Positions 1 through 9,547 of a stretch of 64,000 bases of DNA are shown one piece after another. Every line of letters starts with the position of its first letter. The stretch's first letter is position 1. The notes below the pieces were generated by a model, which saw only the letters and a program-made list of their open reading frames with translations, was not told the DNA's origin and did not search any database. The translations under genes were made by a program, and so were the position numbers. The stretch comes from Bradyrhizobium niftali (lineage in GTDB: Bacteria; Pseudomonadota; Alphaproteobacteria; Rhizobiales; Xanthobacteraceae). The DNA lies in assembly GCF_004571025.1 (NCBI RefSeq), contig NZ_SPQT01000030.1, positions 1 through 64,000 of the forward strand, given 5' to 3'.

Positions 1-1
1 G

Positions 2-2431
2 CTGCGCGGGCGACTTGAAGATGAGGCGCATACGGCCCTGAGCCACTACTGCTCACCGCACCATCAGACCAGCCCGCTGCATCCGGTGATCGGGCTGTTG
101 GAGCGGGCGGCAGGATTTGCCGCGGATGACCCCGCCGCAACGCGGCTCGACAAGCTCGAGGCGCTGCTTGCGCTCTCGAGCAATGATGTCAGCGTGGTGG
201 CCCCGCTGCTCGCAGCATTGCTGTCGCTCGAGACCGGTGCGCGCTATCCGCCGCTCGACATGAGCCCGCATCGGCAGAAGGAGCGGACGCTCGAGGTGTT
301 GGTCGATCAGGTCCTGGGCCTCGCAGCCCACCAGCCCGTCCTGGCCCTGTACGAGGACGTGCACTGGGCCGATCCGACCTCGCTCGAGCTGCTCGATCTC
401 CTGATCGACCGGGTGCAAGGCGCCCCCGTGCTCGTCCTCATCACCTTCCGGCCGGAGTTCGCGCCATCCTGGACGTGCTATGCCCATGCCACCGCGCTGA
501 GCCTCAGCCGGTTGAGCCGCCGGCAGGGGGCGGCCATGGTCGCGCGGCTGAGCGGCGGCAAGGCGCTTCCCCCCGCGGTGCTCGACCAGATCGTGGCCAA
601 GACGGACGGCGTGCCGCTGTTCGTTGAGGAGCTGACGCGGGCCGTGCTGGAGACCAATCTGCTCCGGGATGAGGGCGACCACTACGCGCTCGCCGGACCG
701 CTGCCGCCGATGGCGATCCCGGCCACGCTCCAGGAGTCGCTGCTGGCCCGGCTCGACCGGCTGGCCCCAGCCCGAGAGGTCGCCCAGACCGCGGCCGCGA
801 TTGGTCGAGAATTCTCCTACGAACTGCTCGCGATTGCGGCGGCGCTGCCGGAGAGCGAACTGCACGCGGCCTTGGACGACCTCGTCGATTCGGGTCTGGT
901 ATTCCGGCGTGGGACGCCGCCTCAGGCGACCTACAGCTTCAAGCATGCGCTCGTGCAGGACGCCGCATATGCGACCCTCGTTCGCGCGAAGCGGCAGCGC
1001 CTACACGCCCGCATCGCCACCGCGCTCGAGCAACATTTTCCGGAGACAGTGCAGGGGCAGCCCGAGCTTCTGGCCCATCACTACACAGAGGCAGGACTTG
1101 CCGAACCGGCGATCGATGATTGGCTGAGGGCGGGACAAGCAGAGATCGCGCGGTCGGCCACAGCAGAGGCGATCACGCAATTGACCAAAGGGCTCGACCT
1201 GATTCCTGCTCTCCCCGACGACGCTCCACGATGGCGGCGGGAACTCGAGCTGCAAATCGCGCTCGGCGTCGCCCTGATGGCCGCAAAGGGCTGGGCCGCA
1301 CCGGAGGTCGGGCGGGCCAACGCACGGGCCCGAGACTTGTGCGAGCGCCTGGGCGAGACGTCGCGGCTCTTCCCTGTTCTCTATGGGAAGTGGGTTTTTC
1401 ACGTCGTAAGGGCGGAGCTCGAGGCCGGTCGAATTGTAGGCGAGGATTTGCTCTGCCGCGCCCAGGCACAGAACGATGCTGCCGCCGAAACCATCGGCAA
1501 TCGCATCGTCGGAACCACTGAATTGCTTCGCGGCGAGTTAATGGCTGCGCGCGCCCATTTGGAGCGGACGCTCGCCCTCTACGATCCGACCGCCCATGGG
1601 TCGCTTGCCTTCCTGTTCGCGCAGGATCCCAGTGTGGCGGGGCTTTCCGTTCTATCCTGGGGACTGTTCGCCCTCGGCTACCCTGAGCAGGCCCAGGCGA
1701 GGAGCGAAGAGGCATTGAGCGGCGCGAAGGAGTTGTCCCACCGCAACACCCTCGGCTATGCCCTCCTGTACGGCTGCATCCTGTCGCAGCTTCGCCAGAA
1801 TCACGACGAGGCCGGCGATCGGGCGAATGCGCTGATCGCGCTGGCAGCCGAGCAGGACTCCCCACACTTCCTCGGAGCCGGCATCATCATTCGCGGTTGG
1901 ACGCTGGGCGAGGCCGGGGATCTTCGGGCCGGTATCGCGCAGATCCGAGACGGGCTTTCGATGTGGCAGGCCACCGGAGCGGGCTTCCTGGTGCCTTATT
2001 TCCGAAGTCTGTTTGCTGAGATCCACGTCCGGTCGGGTGCAGTGAACGAGGGCTTGGATCTTGTTACCGAAGCGCTGCACCGAGTGGAAGAAACCGGCGA
2101 GCGATGGTTCGAGGCCGAGCTGCACCGGATGACGGGCGAGCTGATGCTACGGCTGCCTAATGCCGATGCGAGCGGCGCGGAAGCACGGTTCGGCCATGCG
2201 GCGGCAACCGCGCGCCAGCAGGGCGCCAAGCTCTGGGAGTTGCGCGCAGCGACACGCCTTGCACGATTGTGGAGAGAACAGGATCGGTGTGCCGAGGCAC
2301 GAGACCTGCTCACGCCAGTCTATAGCCAGTTCACCGAGGGCTTTGCGACACCGGATCTACAGGCTGCCAGGGCAATACTTCGAGAGATCACCGCTCGCTC
2401 CGAGCCGACGACGGATCCCAAATACCAGTAG
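2..2431 (+). CDS. AAA ATPase/TPR regulator, C-terminal part of a cyclase-type multidomain protein (5' end outside window)
   Basis: The reading frame is open from base 2, so the visible 809 codons are the C-terminal part of a larger protein; the first ATG at 86 is internal. The visible part starts inside an AAA/STAND-like ATPase: the Walker B-like LYEDVHWADPTS lies near window codon 120, followed by the FRPEF and GVPLFVEELTRAVLE motifs of this family. The second half is helical and TPR-like. It matches the 1109-aa protein at 6218-9547 segment by segment (SPHH..SPL, EDVHW versus EDAHW, PIYSWF versus PVYSQF at the end). The missing N-terminus therefore probably carries the P-loop and perhaps a class III cyclase domain. 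Likely a cytosolic signalling protein whose ligand is unknown. The stop is followed by a 350-bp gap. Confidence 0.85.
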   Translation: MRGRLEDEAHTALSHYCSPHHQTSPLHPVIGLLERAAGFAADDPAATRLDKLEALLALSSNDVSVVAPLLAALLSLETGARYPPLDMSPHRQKERTLEVLVDQVLGLAAHQPVLALYEDVHWADPTSLELLDLLIDRVQGAPVLVLITFRPEFAPSWTCYAHATALSLSRLSRRQGAAMVARLSGGKALPPAVLDQIVAKTDGVPLFVEELTRAVLETNLLRDEGDHYALAGPLPPMAIPATLQESLLARLDRLAPAREVAQTAAAIGREFSYELLAIAAALPESELHAALDDLVDSGLVFRRGTPPQATYSFKHALVQDAAYATLVRAKRQRLHARIATALEQHFPETVQGQPELLAHHYTEAGLAEPAIDDWLRAGQAEIARSATAEAITQLTKGLDLIPALPDDAPRWRRELELQIALGVALMAAKGWAAPEVGRANARARDLCERLGETSRLFPVLYGKWVFHVVRAELEAGRIVGEDLLCRAQAQNDAAAETIGNRIVGTTELLRGELMAARAHLERTLALYDPTAHGSLAFLFAQDPSVAGLSVLSWGLFALGYPEQAQARSEEALSGAKELSHRNTLGYALLYGCILSQLRQNHDEAGDRANALIALAAEQDSPHFLGAGIIIRGWTLGEAGDLRAGIAQIRDGLSMWQATGAGFLVPYFRSLFAEIHVRSGAVNEGLDLVTEALHRVEETGERWFEAELHRMTGELMLRLPNADASGAEARFGHAAATARQQGAKLWELRAATRLARLWREQDRCAEARDLLTPVYSQFTEGFATPDLQAARAILREITARSEPTTDPKYQ

Positions 2432-2780
2432 TGATGCTGCATACACTAACAAGCGCTTAGCCGATTCGATCTCGACCGGAATCTCGTCGGTTTTAAGCAG
2501 TGGCGTGCCGCCTGTGAATGGCGGCTCAGGGTCACAGGCGGACGATCGAAGTTAGGCCAGCAACTCTCGCCTTGAAAGCGGACCATTGCTCCGCGCTCAG
2601 CCGGGGCAGCTTCGGGCCAATAGGCGACCGCTGTGCAACAAGCCGGTGACCGCGGAAACAATGTCAGGTTGTCGCACTTCAGTTTCTCCGGAGATGTAGC
2701 GCGCGGGTGACAGACGCTGCGGAGAACAATGGTAGGTTGTAGCTGGGGCGCAAGGGATTTGAAACCTGAGTCGACACACG
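2432..2780. other. Intergenic region upstream of truncated Omp gene
   Basis: No convincing gene on either strand; the short frames present lack a ribosome site and recognisable motifs. It presumably holds the 3' end of the preceding transcript and the promoter of the Omp25-like fragment. No clear hairpin terminator was found. Confidence 0.5.
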
Positions 2781-2963
2781 ATGAAGAAAATCTTGCTGAG
2801 CACGGTTGCTCTCATCGCACTCGCCATTCCTGCCTCAGCCGCTGATCTGGCGGCACGGCCCTACACCAAGGCGCCGCCTCCGGTGGTCGCTCCGATCTAC
2901 GACTGGAGCGGCCTCTACATCGGCATCAATGGCGGCGGCTCGGGCTCGAAATCTGCCCGATGA
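2781..2963 (+). pseudogene. Truncated Omp25/outer-membrane beta-barrel protein
   Basis: The 60 codons encode a typical signal peptide (MKKILLSTVALIALAIPASA, cleavage after ASA) followed by the AADLAARPYTKAPPP linker and DWSGLYIGINGG. This is how the Omp25/RopB-like outer-membrane proteins of Rhizobiales begin. A full-length family member continues for roughly 200 residues or more as an eight-stranded barrel. Here the frame meets TGA right after the first strand and no barrel sequence follows in any frame. I read it as a 5' remnant left by a deletion or insertion near 2950. A secreted 40-residue peptide is possible but unlikely to form a pore. Confidence 0.7.
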
Positions 2964-3576
2964 GCAGTTGCCGTCGCCCTCGAGCCGCGCGATCTCCGCC
3001 TGCAGCATCACTATCTTTGTTGGCAGTGCGTCTCCGGCCTGGCGACTGCCTAGTTGCCGTGGCGTATGCGGCATTTCAGCGAGATCAACGCACACCAATG
3101 CGTTGCCATTATCCGAAAGTGAGCGCGGCAACTGGCGCCGCTTGGCAAGCGACGAGCGGCCACTGGCGAGATTTTCAGGCGGGCAGCAAGTGCGACATAT
3201 GTCAGGTCTCAATGGGCATCGGCCGTCCTCCTTGGGAACGAACCGGACAGTGTGCGCTGATAACCAAAGGCCAGGCCGCCATGGTTAAGAGATCGTTAAC
3301 GCGCGAGCAGTGACTGCCGATTGAGCGCGTGGCGGAGGGGGCACGTCGAACCGCTGACCTCGCCTCGGGAGGACGCCGGCCGAAGGGTGATGACTTGGTG
3401 CGGCGGCAGCTGAGTGGCTGCGATCGCACATCCGATGTTATGGCAAAACTCTGCCTTTGGGCGACTAGTGCATTCTCATCTTGACCGGACTGCTGGGGCT
3501 GCCACTATTCGAGGTGGGGTTAGCCCCTTCATTTTTGCAGAAGGTAATTGCGACCACGCCCGTCGGGAGATGGACG
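2964..3576. other. Intergenic region downstream of the Omp fragment
   Basis: Several overlapping frames of 60-160 codons occur on both strands, but none has a good ribosome site or a recognisable family. A minus-strand stretch around 2950-3040 encodes a short helical segment (LPTKIVMLQAEIARLEG) that could be a transposase coiled-coil relic. That is weak, and I do not call a gene. Confidence 0.4.
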
Positions 3577-3768
3577 ATGACCGAAGAAAGAATTGCTCGT
3601 CTACGGACCCATAAAAACAACATCGATCGGTATCGGCGCTTGCTCAAGACCAAGTTGAGTGAGATTGAACGGCAATACCTCGAAAAGCGGCTTTCCGAAG
3701 AACAAGCTGCAATGGGAATACATTTGAGCGCGGCTGAGCCGCCACCGATTATGGTCGCCCCGAAATGA
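3577..3768 (+). CDS. Small conserved-type hypothetical protein
   Basis: A 63-aa protein of unknown function. The upstream in-frame TTG at 3481 was not chosen because GGGAGA (3565-3570) sits six bases before the ATG at 3577, and protein-like composition begins there. Residues 1-45 are highly charged and predicted helical (repeated RxxxxxxxRxR and KxxLSExxxxxLEKRLSEE spacing), followed by a proline-rich tail. Small proteins of this style, starting MT(D/E)ERI.RLRTH, are to my recollection common in Bradyrhizobium. No enzymatic motif is visible. It may be a structural or adaptor peptide. Confidence 0.65.
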   Translation: MTEERIARLRTHKNNIDRYRRLLKTKLSEIERQYLEKRLSEEQAAMGIHLSAAEPPPIMVAPK

Positions 3769-3904
3769 CCACCTCAGCTCGAATACGATCTCTTACGTTA
3801 GAGAGCGCCCCTGCTTGAGTACCTCTTAATGGTACGCGTCCGACCTACCGTTTGTGCGCCACGAGCGGCATGATGGCGGCGCAGTACGCCGTGAGGTAAC
3901 GACC

Positions 3905-4207
3905 ATGATCAACGACCGCCTCGTGGAGCCGCCGCCGATCCCCCGCATCCGCAAACTCGGCATCGTCGGGACTGCACTCCTCCTGCTTGGGTCAACGGCC
4001 GCCTCCAGCGTTCTTGGCGCGGGAGCGCGCATCTCTGAAGGCTTCGAACCGTTCGAGAAATCAGCGAACGAGCGCGTCGCGCAAGCCTTCGATGACTTTA
4101 AGGATCTCGCATCTATCCCTGACGAGCTGAAGATTGCACTGACCTCGCTGAGCGAGAGAATTCAGAGCCCGCAGAAACCGCCGGTTCAGGCTGAAGGCAA
4201 TGAATGA
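3905..4207 (+). CDS. Small single-span membrane-anchored hypothetical protein
   Basis: 100 codons starting at ATG 3905, with GAGG about nine bases upstream (3893-3896); the longer frame from 3854 has no ribosome site. Residues 1-19 are polar and positively charged (RKLG). Residues 20-40 form one hydrophobic span (IVGTALLLLGSTAASSVLGAG). The remainder is an acidic amphipathic helix (EGFEPFEKSANERVAQAFDDFKDLAS). The layout suggests an inner-membrane anchor with a periplasmic helical domain. No family recognised and no obvious partner; it stands alone between two intergenic gaps. Confidence 0.6.
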   Translation: MINDRLVEPPPIPRIRKLGIVGTALLLLGSTAASSVLGAGARISEGFEPFEKSANERVAQAFDDFKDLASIPDELKIALTSLSERIQSPQKPPVQAEGNE

Positions 4208-4738
4208 CCTGATCTGAGGGCTGCTACCGTTCGCAAATCAGATGTTACGGCATAAGCCGGCCGTTGGCCGACGGTTGTCCGCTGATTACTGTCCGCTCTA
4301 TCTGCGAAAGAAGACCTGGTCAGGACACATGCAAAGGTCCGCGCCAGGCCAGTAACCGACTTGCGAGAAGTGGCAGCTATGGGCGGCAAAGCGGACATCG
4401 GCCGACGAGTCGGCTTCGACCTCCATCCTTTCCTCCACCCCCGAAGTTCCCTTGGTGGACCGGATTTTCTTGGTTTCGTTTGCAGGTGACGGAAAGCCGA
4501 CCCGCTGGGCTTGTAGGTGCTCCTCATCCGCGAGACATTCTGTCGCTGAACCATTCGTTTTGCCGGAGGACTAACCTCTAGGCGGATATCTGCCGTTCGC
4601 AATGTCGAACGGGCTTGCAGCGGGGTGATTCTGCGCCACGTCGGTTGCAACAGCCGTGGGCGTGGTCGTCCTTTCCGCTGATCCGTCCAAGTGAGAACTG
4701 ACTGCCGAAATACTACCGCTAGTAACGGAGGAGATGCC
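4208..4738. other. Intergenic region upstream of the FAD oxidoreductase
   Basis: No supported gene. The stretch contains GCAAAGCGGACAT and two TGTCCGCT words within about 120 bp. This resembles the dispersed GCGGACA-rich intergenic sequence seen in Bradyrhizobium-type genomes, from which spurious proteins beginning MSALPP are often predicted; the minus strand here reads MSALPPIAATS. The promoter of the downstream oxidoreductase probably lies in the last 150 bp. A strong GGAGGAG ribosome site ends the region. Confidence 0.4.
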
Positions 4739-6181
4739 ATGACGCAGATCCGGCTGGCCTCGCTGCAGGGCGAGGCGATTACGCTTGAAAGCGATGCAAT
4801 TGAGGCCTTTCGCCAAACCTTGCGGGGTAACGTCTGTCTGGCCGAGGAGCCGGGCTACGATGAAGCACGTACGATCTGGAATGCGATGATCGATCGCCGC
4901 CCAGGCGCGGTCGTGCGCTGCAAAGGGGCCGCAGACATCATTCGTGCCGTACGGTTTGCGCGAGAGTACGGCCTCTTGGTCGCGGTGCGCGGCGGCGGCC
5001 ACAATATCGCGGGCAATGCTGTTTGTGACGGCGGGCTCTTGATCGATCTCTCGCTCATGCGTTCCGTCCGGGTTGATGCATTTCACCGCACGGCGCGCGT
5101 GGACCCGGGGGCAACGCTTGGCGACTTCGACAAGGAGGCGCAAGCTTTCCGCCTTGCTACCCCGCTCGGGATCAACTCGACGACCGGCGTTGCGGGATTG
5201 ACGCTGGGCGGCGGCTTCGGGTGGCTTAGCCGCAAGTTCGGGCTTGCCGCCGACAATCTGATCTCGGCCGACGTGGTGACGGCCGAAGGTGAGCTCGTCC
5301 GGGCAAGCATCGCCGAGAATACCGACCTGTTCTGGGCGCTGCGCGGAGGCGGAGCCAATTTCGGGGTGGTGAGCTCGTTTGAGTTCCGCCTGCACCCTGT
5401 TGGCCCAATGGTTCTGGCCGGGCTTATCATCCATCCCTTTGCCCGGGCGAAGGAGCTGCTCGCGGGCTATCGTGACGTCGCCGCCAAGGCGCCCGATGAG
5501 TTGACCGTGTGGGTGGTGCTCAGGCAGGCGCCGCCGCTGCCGTTCTTGCCTGCCGAGGTTCACGGCAAGGAGATCGTCGCGTTCGCCGTCTGTTATGCGG
5601 GAGATGAGAACGAGGGCAAGCGTGCGTTGGAGCCGTTGCGCGCGCTCGGAGAGCCGATCGCGGACGTGATCGGCATGCAGCCCTTCGCGACGTGGCAGAC
5701 TGCGTTTGACCCACTGCTCACGCCCGGCGCCTATAATTACTGGAAGTCGCACAATTTCGTTGAGCTGAAGGACGGGCTCCTCGACACGCTGGTAAGTCAG
5801 ACGACAAGCTTGCCGACCGGGGAGTGCGAGATTTTCATCGGTCAGCTCGGCGGTGCCACCAGCCGCGTAGCCATCGACGCCACGGTGTTCCCCCACCGCG
5901 ATGCGAAGTTCGTCATGAACGTTCACACACGATGGCGCGACCCGGCGGATGAGCAACGTTCGATCAGCTGGGCGCGTCAGCTCTTTGCTGAGACCGCATC
6001 CCACGCAACCGGCGGCGTTTACGTCAACTTCATGCCGGAGGACGAGACCGATCGCGTGGCGGGCGCCTACGGCCCGAACTATGCTCGTCTCGCGGCGCTG
6101 AAGGCCAAGTACGATCCCGGTAACCTGTTCCGGTTAAACCAGAACGTCAGGCCGTCCGCCGCACAGCGACCGGCTGCCTGA
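4739..6181 (+). CDS. FAD-binding oxidoreductase of the BBE (berberine-bridge/6-hydroxynicotine oxidase-like) family
   Basis: 480 aa from ATG 4739, chosen because GGAGGAG at 4727-4733 precedes it. The N-terminal half is a PCMH-type FAD-binding domain: AVRGGGHNIAGN near residue 85 is the motif whose His commonly carries FAD covalently. GINSTTGVAGLTLGGGFGWLSRKFGL near 145-170 is the second conserved flavin loop, and LRGGGANFGVV follows near 205. The C-terminus has the BBE signature VYVNFMPEDE and YDPGNLFRLNQNV. Homologues oxidise sugars, alkaloids or other alcohols/amines with O2; the substrate here cannot be told. No signal peptide, so probably cytoplasmic. Transcribed toward the cyclase gene 36 bp downstream and possibly co-transcribed. 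Confidence 0.9.
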   Translation: MTQIRLASLQGEAITLESDAIEAFRQTLRGNVCLAEEPGYDEARTIWNAMIDRRPGAVVRCKGAADIIRAVRFAREYGLLVAVRGGGHNIAGNAVCDGGLLIDLSLMRSVRVDAFHRTARVDPGATLGDFDKEAQAFRLATPLGINSTTGVAGLTLGGGFGWLSRKFGLAADNLISADVVTAEGELVRASIAENTDLFWALRGGGANFGVVSSFEFRLHPVGPMVLAGLIIHPFARAKELLAGYRDVAAKAPDELTVWVVLRQAPPLPFLPAEVHGKEIVAFAVCYAGDENEGKRALEPLRALGEPIADVIGMQPFATWQTAFDPLLTPGAYNYWKSHNFVELKDGLLDTLVSQTTSLPTGECEIFIGQLGGATSRVAIDATVFPHRDAKFVMNVHTRWRDPADEQRSISWARQLFAETASHATGGVYVNFMPEDETDRVAGAYGPNYARLAALKAKYDPGNLFRLNQNVRPSAAQRPAA

Positions 6182-6217
6182 CAAGAAACCGTAGTTGAGG
6201 GGCCAACGGAGACGAAG

Positions 6218-9200
6218 TTGGACATCGGAGAATGGCTGCGCACCCTGGGCTTGCAGTCCTATGAGCAGACGTTCCGCGACAACGGAATTGACCTTGAGAT
6301 CCTGTCCCATCTGACGGTTGAAGATCTCAAGGAGATTGGAGTCCAGGCCGTAGGCCATCGGCGGAAGATTCTCGATGCAATCGGCCTGCTGCCAGCGGAC
6401 CTGGCGGCGGCGCGGACCCCTGCGTCGGTCGAGCGACGTCAGCTCACGCTCATGTTCGTCGACCTCGTCGGATCCACCGACCTCAGCCGCCGTCTCGATC
6501 CCGAGGAACTGCGCGAGGTCATGCGGGCCTACTCGAATACGGTAGCGGGAGAGATTGCGCGACTGGAGGGCCACGTCGCGAAGTTTCTGGGAGACGGGGT
6601 GCAGGCCTATTTTGGCTGGCCGCGCGCAAGCGAAGATGCGGCGGAGCAAGCCGTGAGGGCGGGACTTGCCGTCGCAACAGCGGTCAGCGGCCTGTCGTCA
6701 GGCGCAGGGGGCCTGCTGGCGGCACGTATCGGCATCGCCACCGGGCTTGTCGTGGTGGGCGATCTGCTCGGGGAAGGTGTTGCGCAGGAGGAAACGGTCA
6801 CCGGGGAGACACCCAATCTCGCTGCCCGTCTGCAACAGGTTGCGGAGCCCGGTACGGTCGTTATCGCCGACAGCACGCGCCGCCTGGTCGGCGATCTCTT
6901 CGAATTTGTTGAGCTCGGTTCCCTTCAGCTCAAGGGCTTTGTCGAGCCGGTCCAAGCGTGGCGGGTCATCGGCGAAGGCAGGGCAGAGAGCAGGTTCGAG
7001 GCCCTGCACGGCACCCACGTCACGCCACTCGTCGGGCGCGGCGAGGAACTCGATCTGATGCTGTCACGGTGGCGGCTTGCAGAAGGAGGGGCTGGACAGG
7101 TCGTCTTGCTTTTTGGCGAGCCGGGAATTGGAAAATCACGATTGGTGCTCGCACTGCGCGAGCGGCTACAGACCGAACAAATCGCGCTCGTCAGCTATGC
7201 CTGTTCGCCGCATCACCTGAACAGCCCGCTCTTTCCCTTCATCTCGCAGCTCGAGCGCGAGGCGCGGTTCGCACCTGAGGATGCCGCGGAAGCACGGCTC
7301 AAGCGCCTCGAATTACTCCTTGGCGAAAACGGCGAAGGGCTGTCTAGCGATGCAATCCAGCCTCTTGCCGATCTGCTTGGCATTCCAACTGAGAGAGCGA
7401 GCACCCAGCCAGAGATGTCGCCGCAGCAAAGGAAGGCGCTCCTGTTCCGCACATTCCTGGCCCGGCTCAATCGACTTGCCGCTTGTGGCCCGGTTCTGAT
7501 GGTGCTTGAAGACGCGCACTGGCTCGATCCGACCTCGCGCGAGCTGTTCGACCAGATCGTGGATCGTCTCCAGGACTTGCCAGTGCTGGTCGTCGCCACA
7601 TTCCGCCCGGAGCTCCTGCCGCCATGGACCGGGTTTCCGCACGTCACGTTGCTCATGCTGAACCGCCTGCCACAGGCGCAGGTGGTCGTGCTCGTCGACC
7701 GGATCACCGAAGGTAAAGCGCTTCCCGCCGAGGTTCTCGATCGGATACTGGAGCGGACCGAGGGTGTGCCGCTTTTCACCGAGGAGCTCACGAAGGCCGT
7801 TCTTGAAGCCGGGATTCTCCGCTACAACGGCGCTCGTTACGTGCTCGCCGGGGCATTCCCGTCCTTGGCGATTCCAGCGACGCTGCACGATTCGTTGATG
7901 GCGCGGCTTGACCGTCTTGCTCCCGTCAAGGAGGTCGCCCAAATCGGAGCCTGCATCGGCCGCGAGTTCGATCACGAATTGCTTGCTGCAGTCGTGTCGA
8001 TGCCAGAGGTGGAGCTCGCCGCGGCGCTGGACCGCCTGGTGGCCGCAGAGCTCGTTTTCCGGCGGGGCCTCGCGCCTGCCGCTACCTATGTCTTCAAGCA
8101 CGCCCTGGTGCGCGACGCCGCTTATGAAAGCCTGCTCAAACGGCGCCGCCAGGAATTGCACGCGCGGATTGCCACGTCGATCGAAGCGCTGTTTCCGCAA
8201 CTTATCGAAGCGCAGCCGGAGCTCGTCGCCCGTCACTTCGGCGAGGCCGGATTGGCAGAGAAGGCCATTCCATACTGGCTGAGGGCCGGTCGCCTAGCAG
8301 CCGCTCGATCGGCGAATATGGAGGCAATTGCCCATTTGAGATCAGGGCTCGAGTGCGCCCGAACACTTCCCCTCGGCGCATCACGCTCGCGCTTCGAGCT
8401 CGACCTGCAGCTTGGGCTTGGCGGCCCGTTGATTGCAACGAAGGGATTTGCGTCGCGCGAGGCGGAAGCGGCGTTCCAGCGCGCGCAGGAACTCAGCCGC
8501 GAGCTGCAGAGCGAGGCTGATCTCTCCGCCGCGTTGAAGGGGCTCGGCCACGTCTATCACGTGCGCGCCAATCTGCGCGAGGTCACAAGCCTCGTGGAGG
8601 AGACGGAGTTGCTGGCCAAACGAAGCGGTGATCCCGTGCGTCAGGCCGAAGCCGATCATCTTGCGGGAGTGCTCTCGTTCCACCTTGGCCAGTTTCAATT
8701 CTCGCGCGATCGGCTCGAGAGAAGCGCACAAGCCGGCGAATACCGCGGCCGCTATTATTCCGAGGTTTACGGAATTAATATGAGCGTATTCTGCCGTGCC
8801 TATATGAGCCATTGCGACTGGCATCTCGGCTATCCCGTTCGTGGCCTCAGGATTGCTGAGGAAGGGCTCGCCGTGGCGCGTGAGATTTCACATCCATTCA
8901 GCATCGCGCTCGCGCTCAACTATCTGGCGATGCTCCATCAATTCCAGCGGGAGCCAAATGCCGCACTGCGAGCCGCTGTCGAGTCACGCGACATCTGCGC
9001 CAAGTACGGCTTCAACTACTATGGCGCATGGGCCAGCCTCGTTCGCGCCTGGGCGATTGCAGAATCCGGCCGGCTTGACGACGGTCTTGCGGACTTTGAT
9101 GCGGGGCTTGAGGATTTCCGGCGTACAAGTGCGGGGCTACGTATTCCGCACCATCTCGGCTTGCTCGCCGCGCTTCGTCGCAAGGCTGGAAACGCCATGG

Positions 9201-9547
9201 CCGGGCTTCGGGTCATCGACGAAGCGGTCGCACTTGCGGACGCAAGTCTCGAGAGCTGGTGCGCCGTCGAACTTCACCGGGAGCGCGGTGAACTGCTGTT
9301 GCTCGCAGCCGGGGCGGAGGCCGAAAATCAAGCGGACGCGGAGTTCGAGGCTGCGATTGAAATTGCCGCTGCCCAGGGAGCAAGGCTGCCCGAGCTTCGC
9401 GCAAGCGTTGCGCGCGCCAGACTTCAAGCGGCACGCGGCATGCGGCGAGAGGCGCGCGACGCTCTTGTGCCGATCTACAGCTGGTTCAGCGAAGGCTTGG
9501 AAACACGCGATCTCGTGGAAGCTCGCAAGTTGCTGGCAGACTTGTGA
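6218..9547 (+). CDS. SAM domain - class III nucleotide cyclase - AAA ATPase - TPR signalling protein
   Basis: 1109 aa with a TTG start preceded by GGAGA (6208-6212). Residues 1-60 form a SAM domain (WLRTLGLQSYEQTF, LKEIGVQAVGHRRKIL). About 70-250 is a class III adenylate/guanylate cyclase: the metal aspartates are in FVDLVGST and KFLGDG, the Lys before GDG is present, and the transition-state Asn/Arg are in ETPNLAARL. The cyclase therefore looks competent. Walker A GEPGIGKS lies near residue 300, Walker B LEDAHWLD near 426, and a long TPR-like helical region runs to the end. It is a probable cytosolic sensor coupling an unknown stimulus to cAMP. The C-terminal 800 residues are paralogous to the partial gene at 2-2431. 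The FAD oxidoreductase lies 36 bp upstream. Confidence 0.92.
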   Translation: MDIGEWLRTLGLQSYEQTFRDNGIDLEILSHLTVEDLKEIGVQAVGHRRKILDAIGLLPADLAAARTPASVERRQLTLMFVDLVGSTDLSRRLDPEELREVMRAYSNTVAGEIARLEGHVAKFLGDGVQAYFGWPRASEDAAEQAVRAGLAVATAVSGLSSGAGGLLAARIGIATGLVVVGDLLGEGVAQEETVTGETPNLAARLQQVAEPGTVVIADSTRRLVGDLFEFVELGSLQLKGFVEPVQAWRVIGEGRAESRFEALHGTHVTPLVGRGEELDLMLSRWRLAEGGAGQVVLLFGEPGIGKSRLVLALRERLQTEQIALVSYACSPHHLNSPLFPFISQLEREARFAPEDAAEARLKRLELLLGENGEGLSSDAIQPLADLLGIPTERASTQPEMSPQQRKALLFRTFLARLNRLAACGPVLMVLEDAHWLDPTSRELFDQIVDRLQDLPVLVVATFRPELLPPWTGFPHVTLLMLNRLPQAQVVVLVDRITEGKALPAEVLDRILERTEGVPLFTEELTKAVLEAGILRYNGARYVLAGAFPSLAIPATLHDSLMARLDRLAPVKEVAQIGACIGREFDHELLAAVVSMPEVELAAALDRLVAAELVFRRGLAPAATYVFKHALVRDAAYESLLKRRRQELHARIATSIEALFPQLIEAQPELVARHFGEAGLAEKAIPYWLRAGRLAAARSANMEAIAHLRSGLECARTLPLGASRSRFELDLQLGLGGPLIATKGFASREAEAAFQRAQELSRELQSEADLSAALKGLGHVYHVRANLREVTSLVEETELLAKRSGDPVRQAEADHLAGVLSFHLGQFQFSRDRLERSAQAGEYRGRYYSEVYGINMSVFCRAYMSHCDWHLGYPVRGLRIAEEGLAVAREISHPFSIALALNYLAMLHQFQREPNAALRAAVESRDICAKYGFNYYGAWASLVRAWAIAESGRLDDGLADFDAGLEDFRRTSAGLRIPHHLGLLAALRRKAGNAMAGLRVIDEAVALADASLESWCAVELHRERGELLLLAAGAEAENQADAEFEAAIEIAAAQGARLPELRASVARARLQAARGMRREARDALVPIYSWFSEGLETRDLVEARKLLADL

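Noticed and set aside
53..946. 297-codon minus-strand frame opposite the AAA/TPR protein
   Set aside because: Shadow; the plus-strand frame matches the paralogue at 6218-9547.
2835..3212. 125-codon minus-strand frame with a transposase-like helix
   Set aside because: Only about 18 residues look like a coiled coil; the rest is antisense to the Omp fragment and lacks motifs.
4208..4738. GCGGACA-containing intergenic repeats read as a gene (MSALPP-type frame)
   Set aside because: Frames of this type arise from dispersed intergenic sequence and are known false predictions; recorded only as intergenic.
4571..6004. 477-codon minus-strand frame opposite the FAD oxidoreductase
   Set aside because: Fully antisense to a well-supported gene; high GC at third positions opens long opposite frames. 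No family motif and Arg/His-rich composition.
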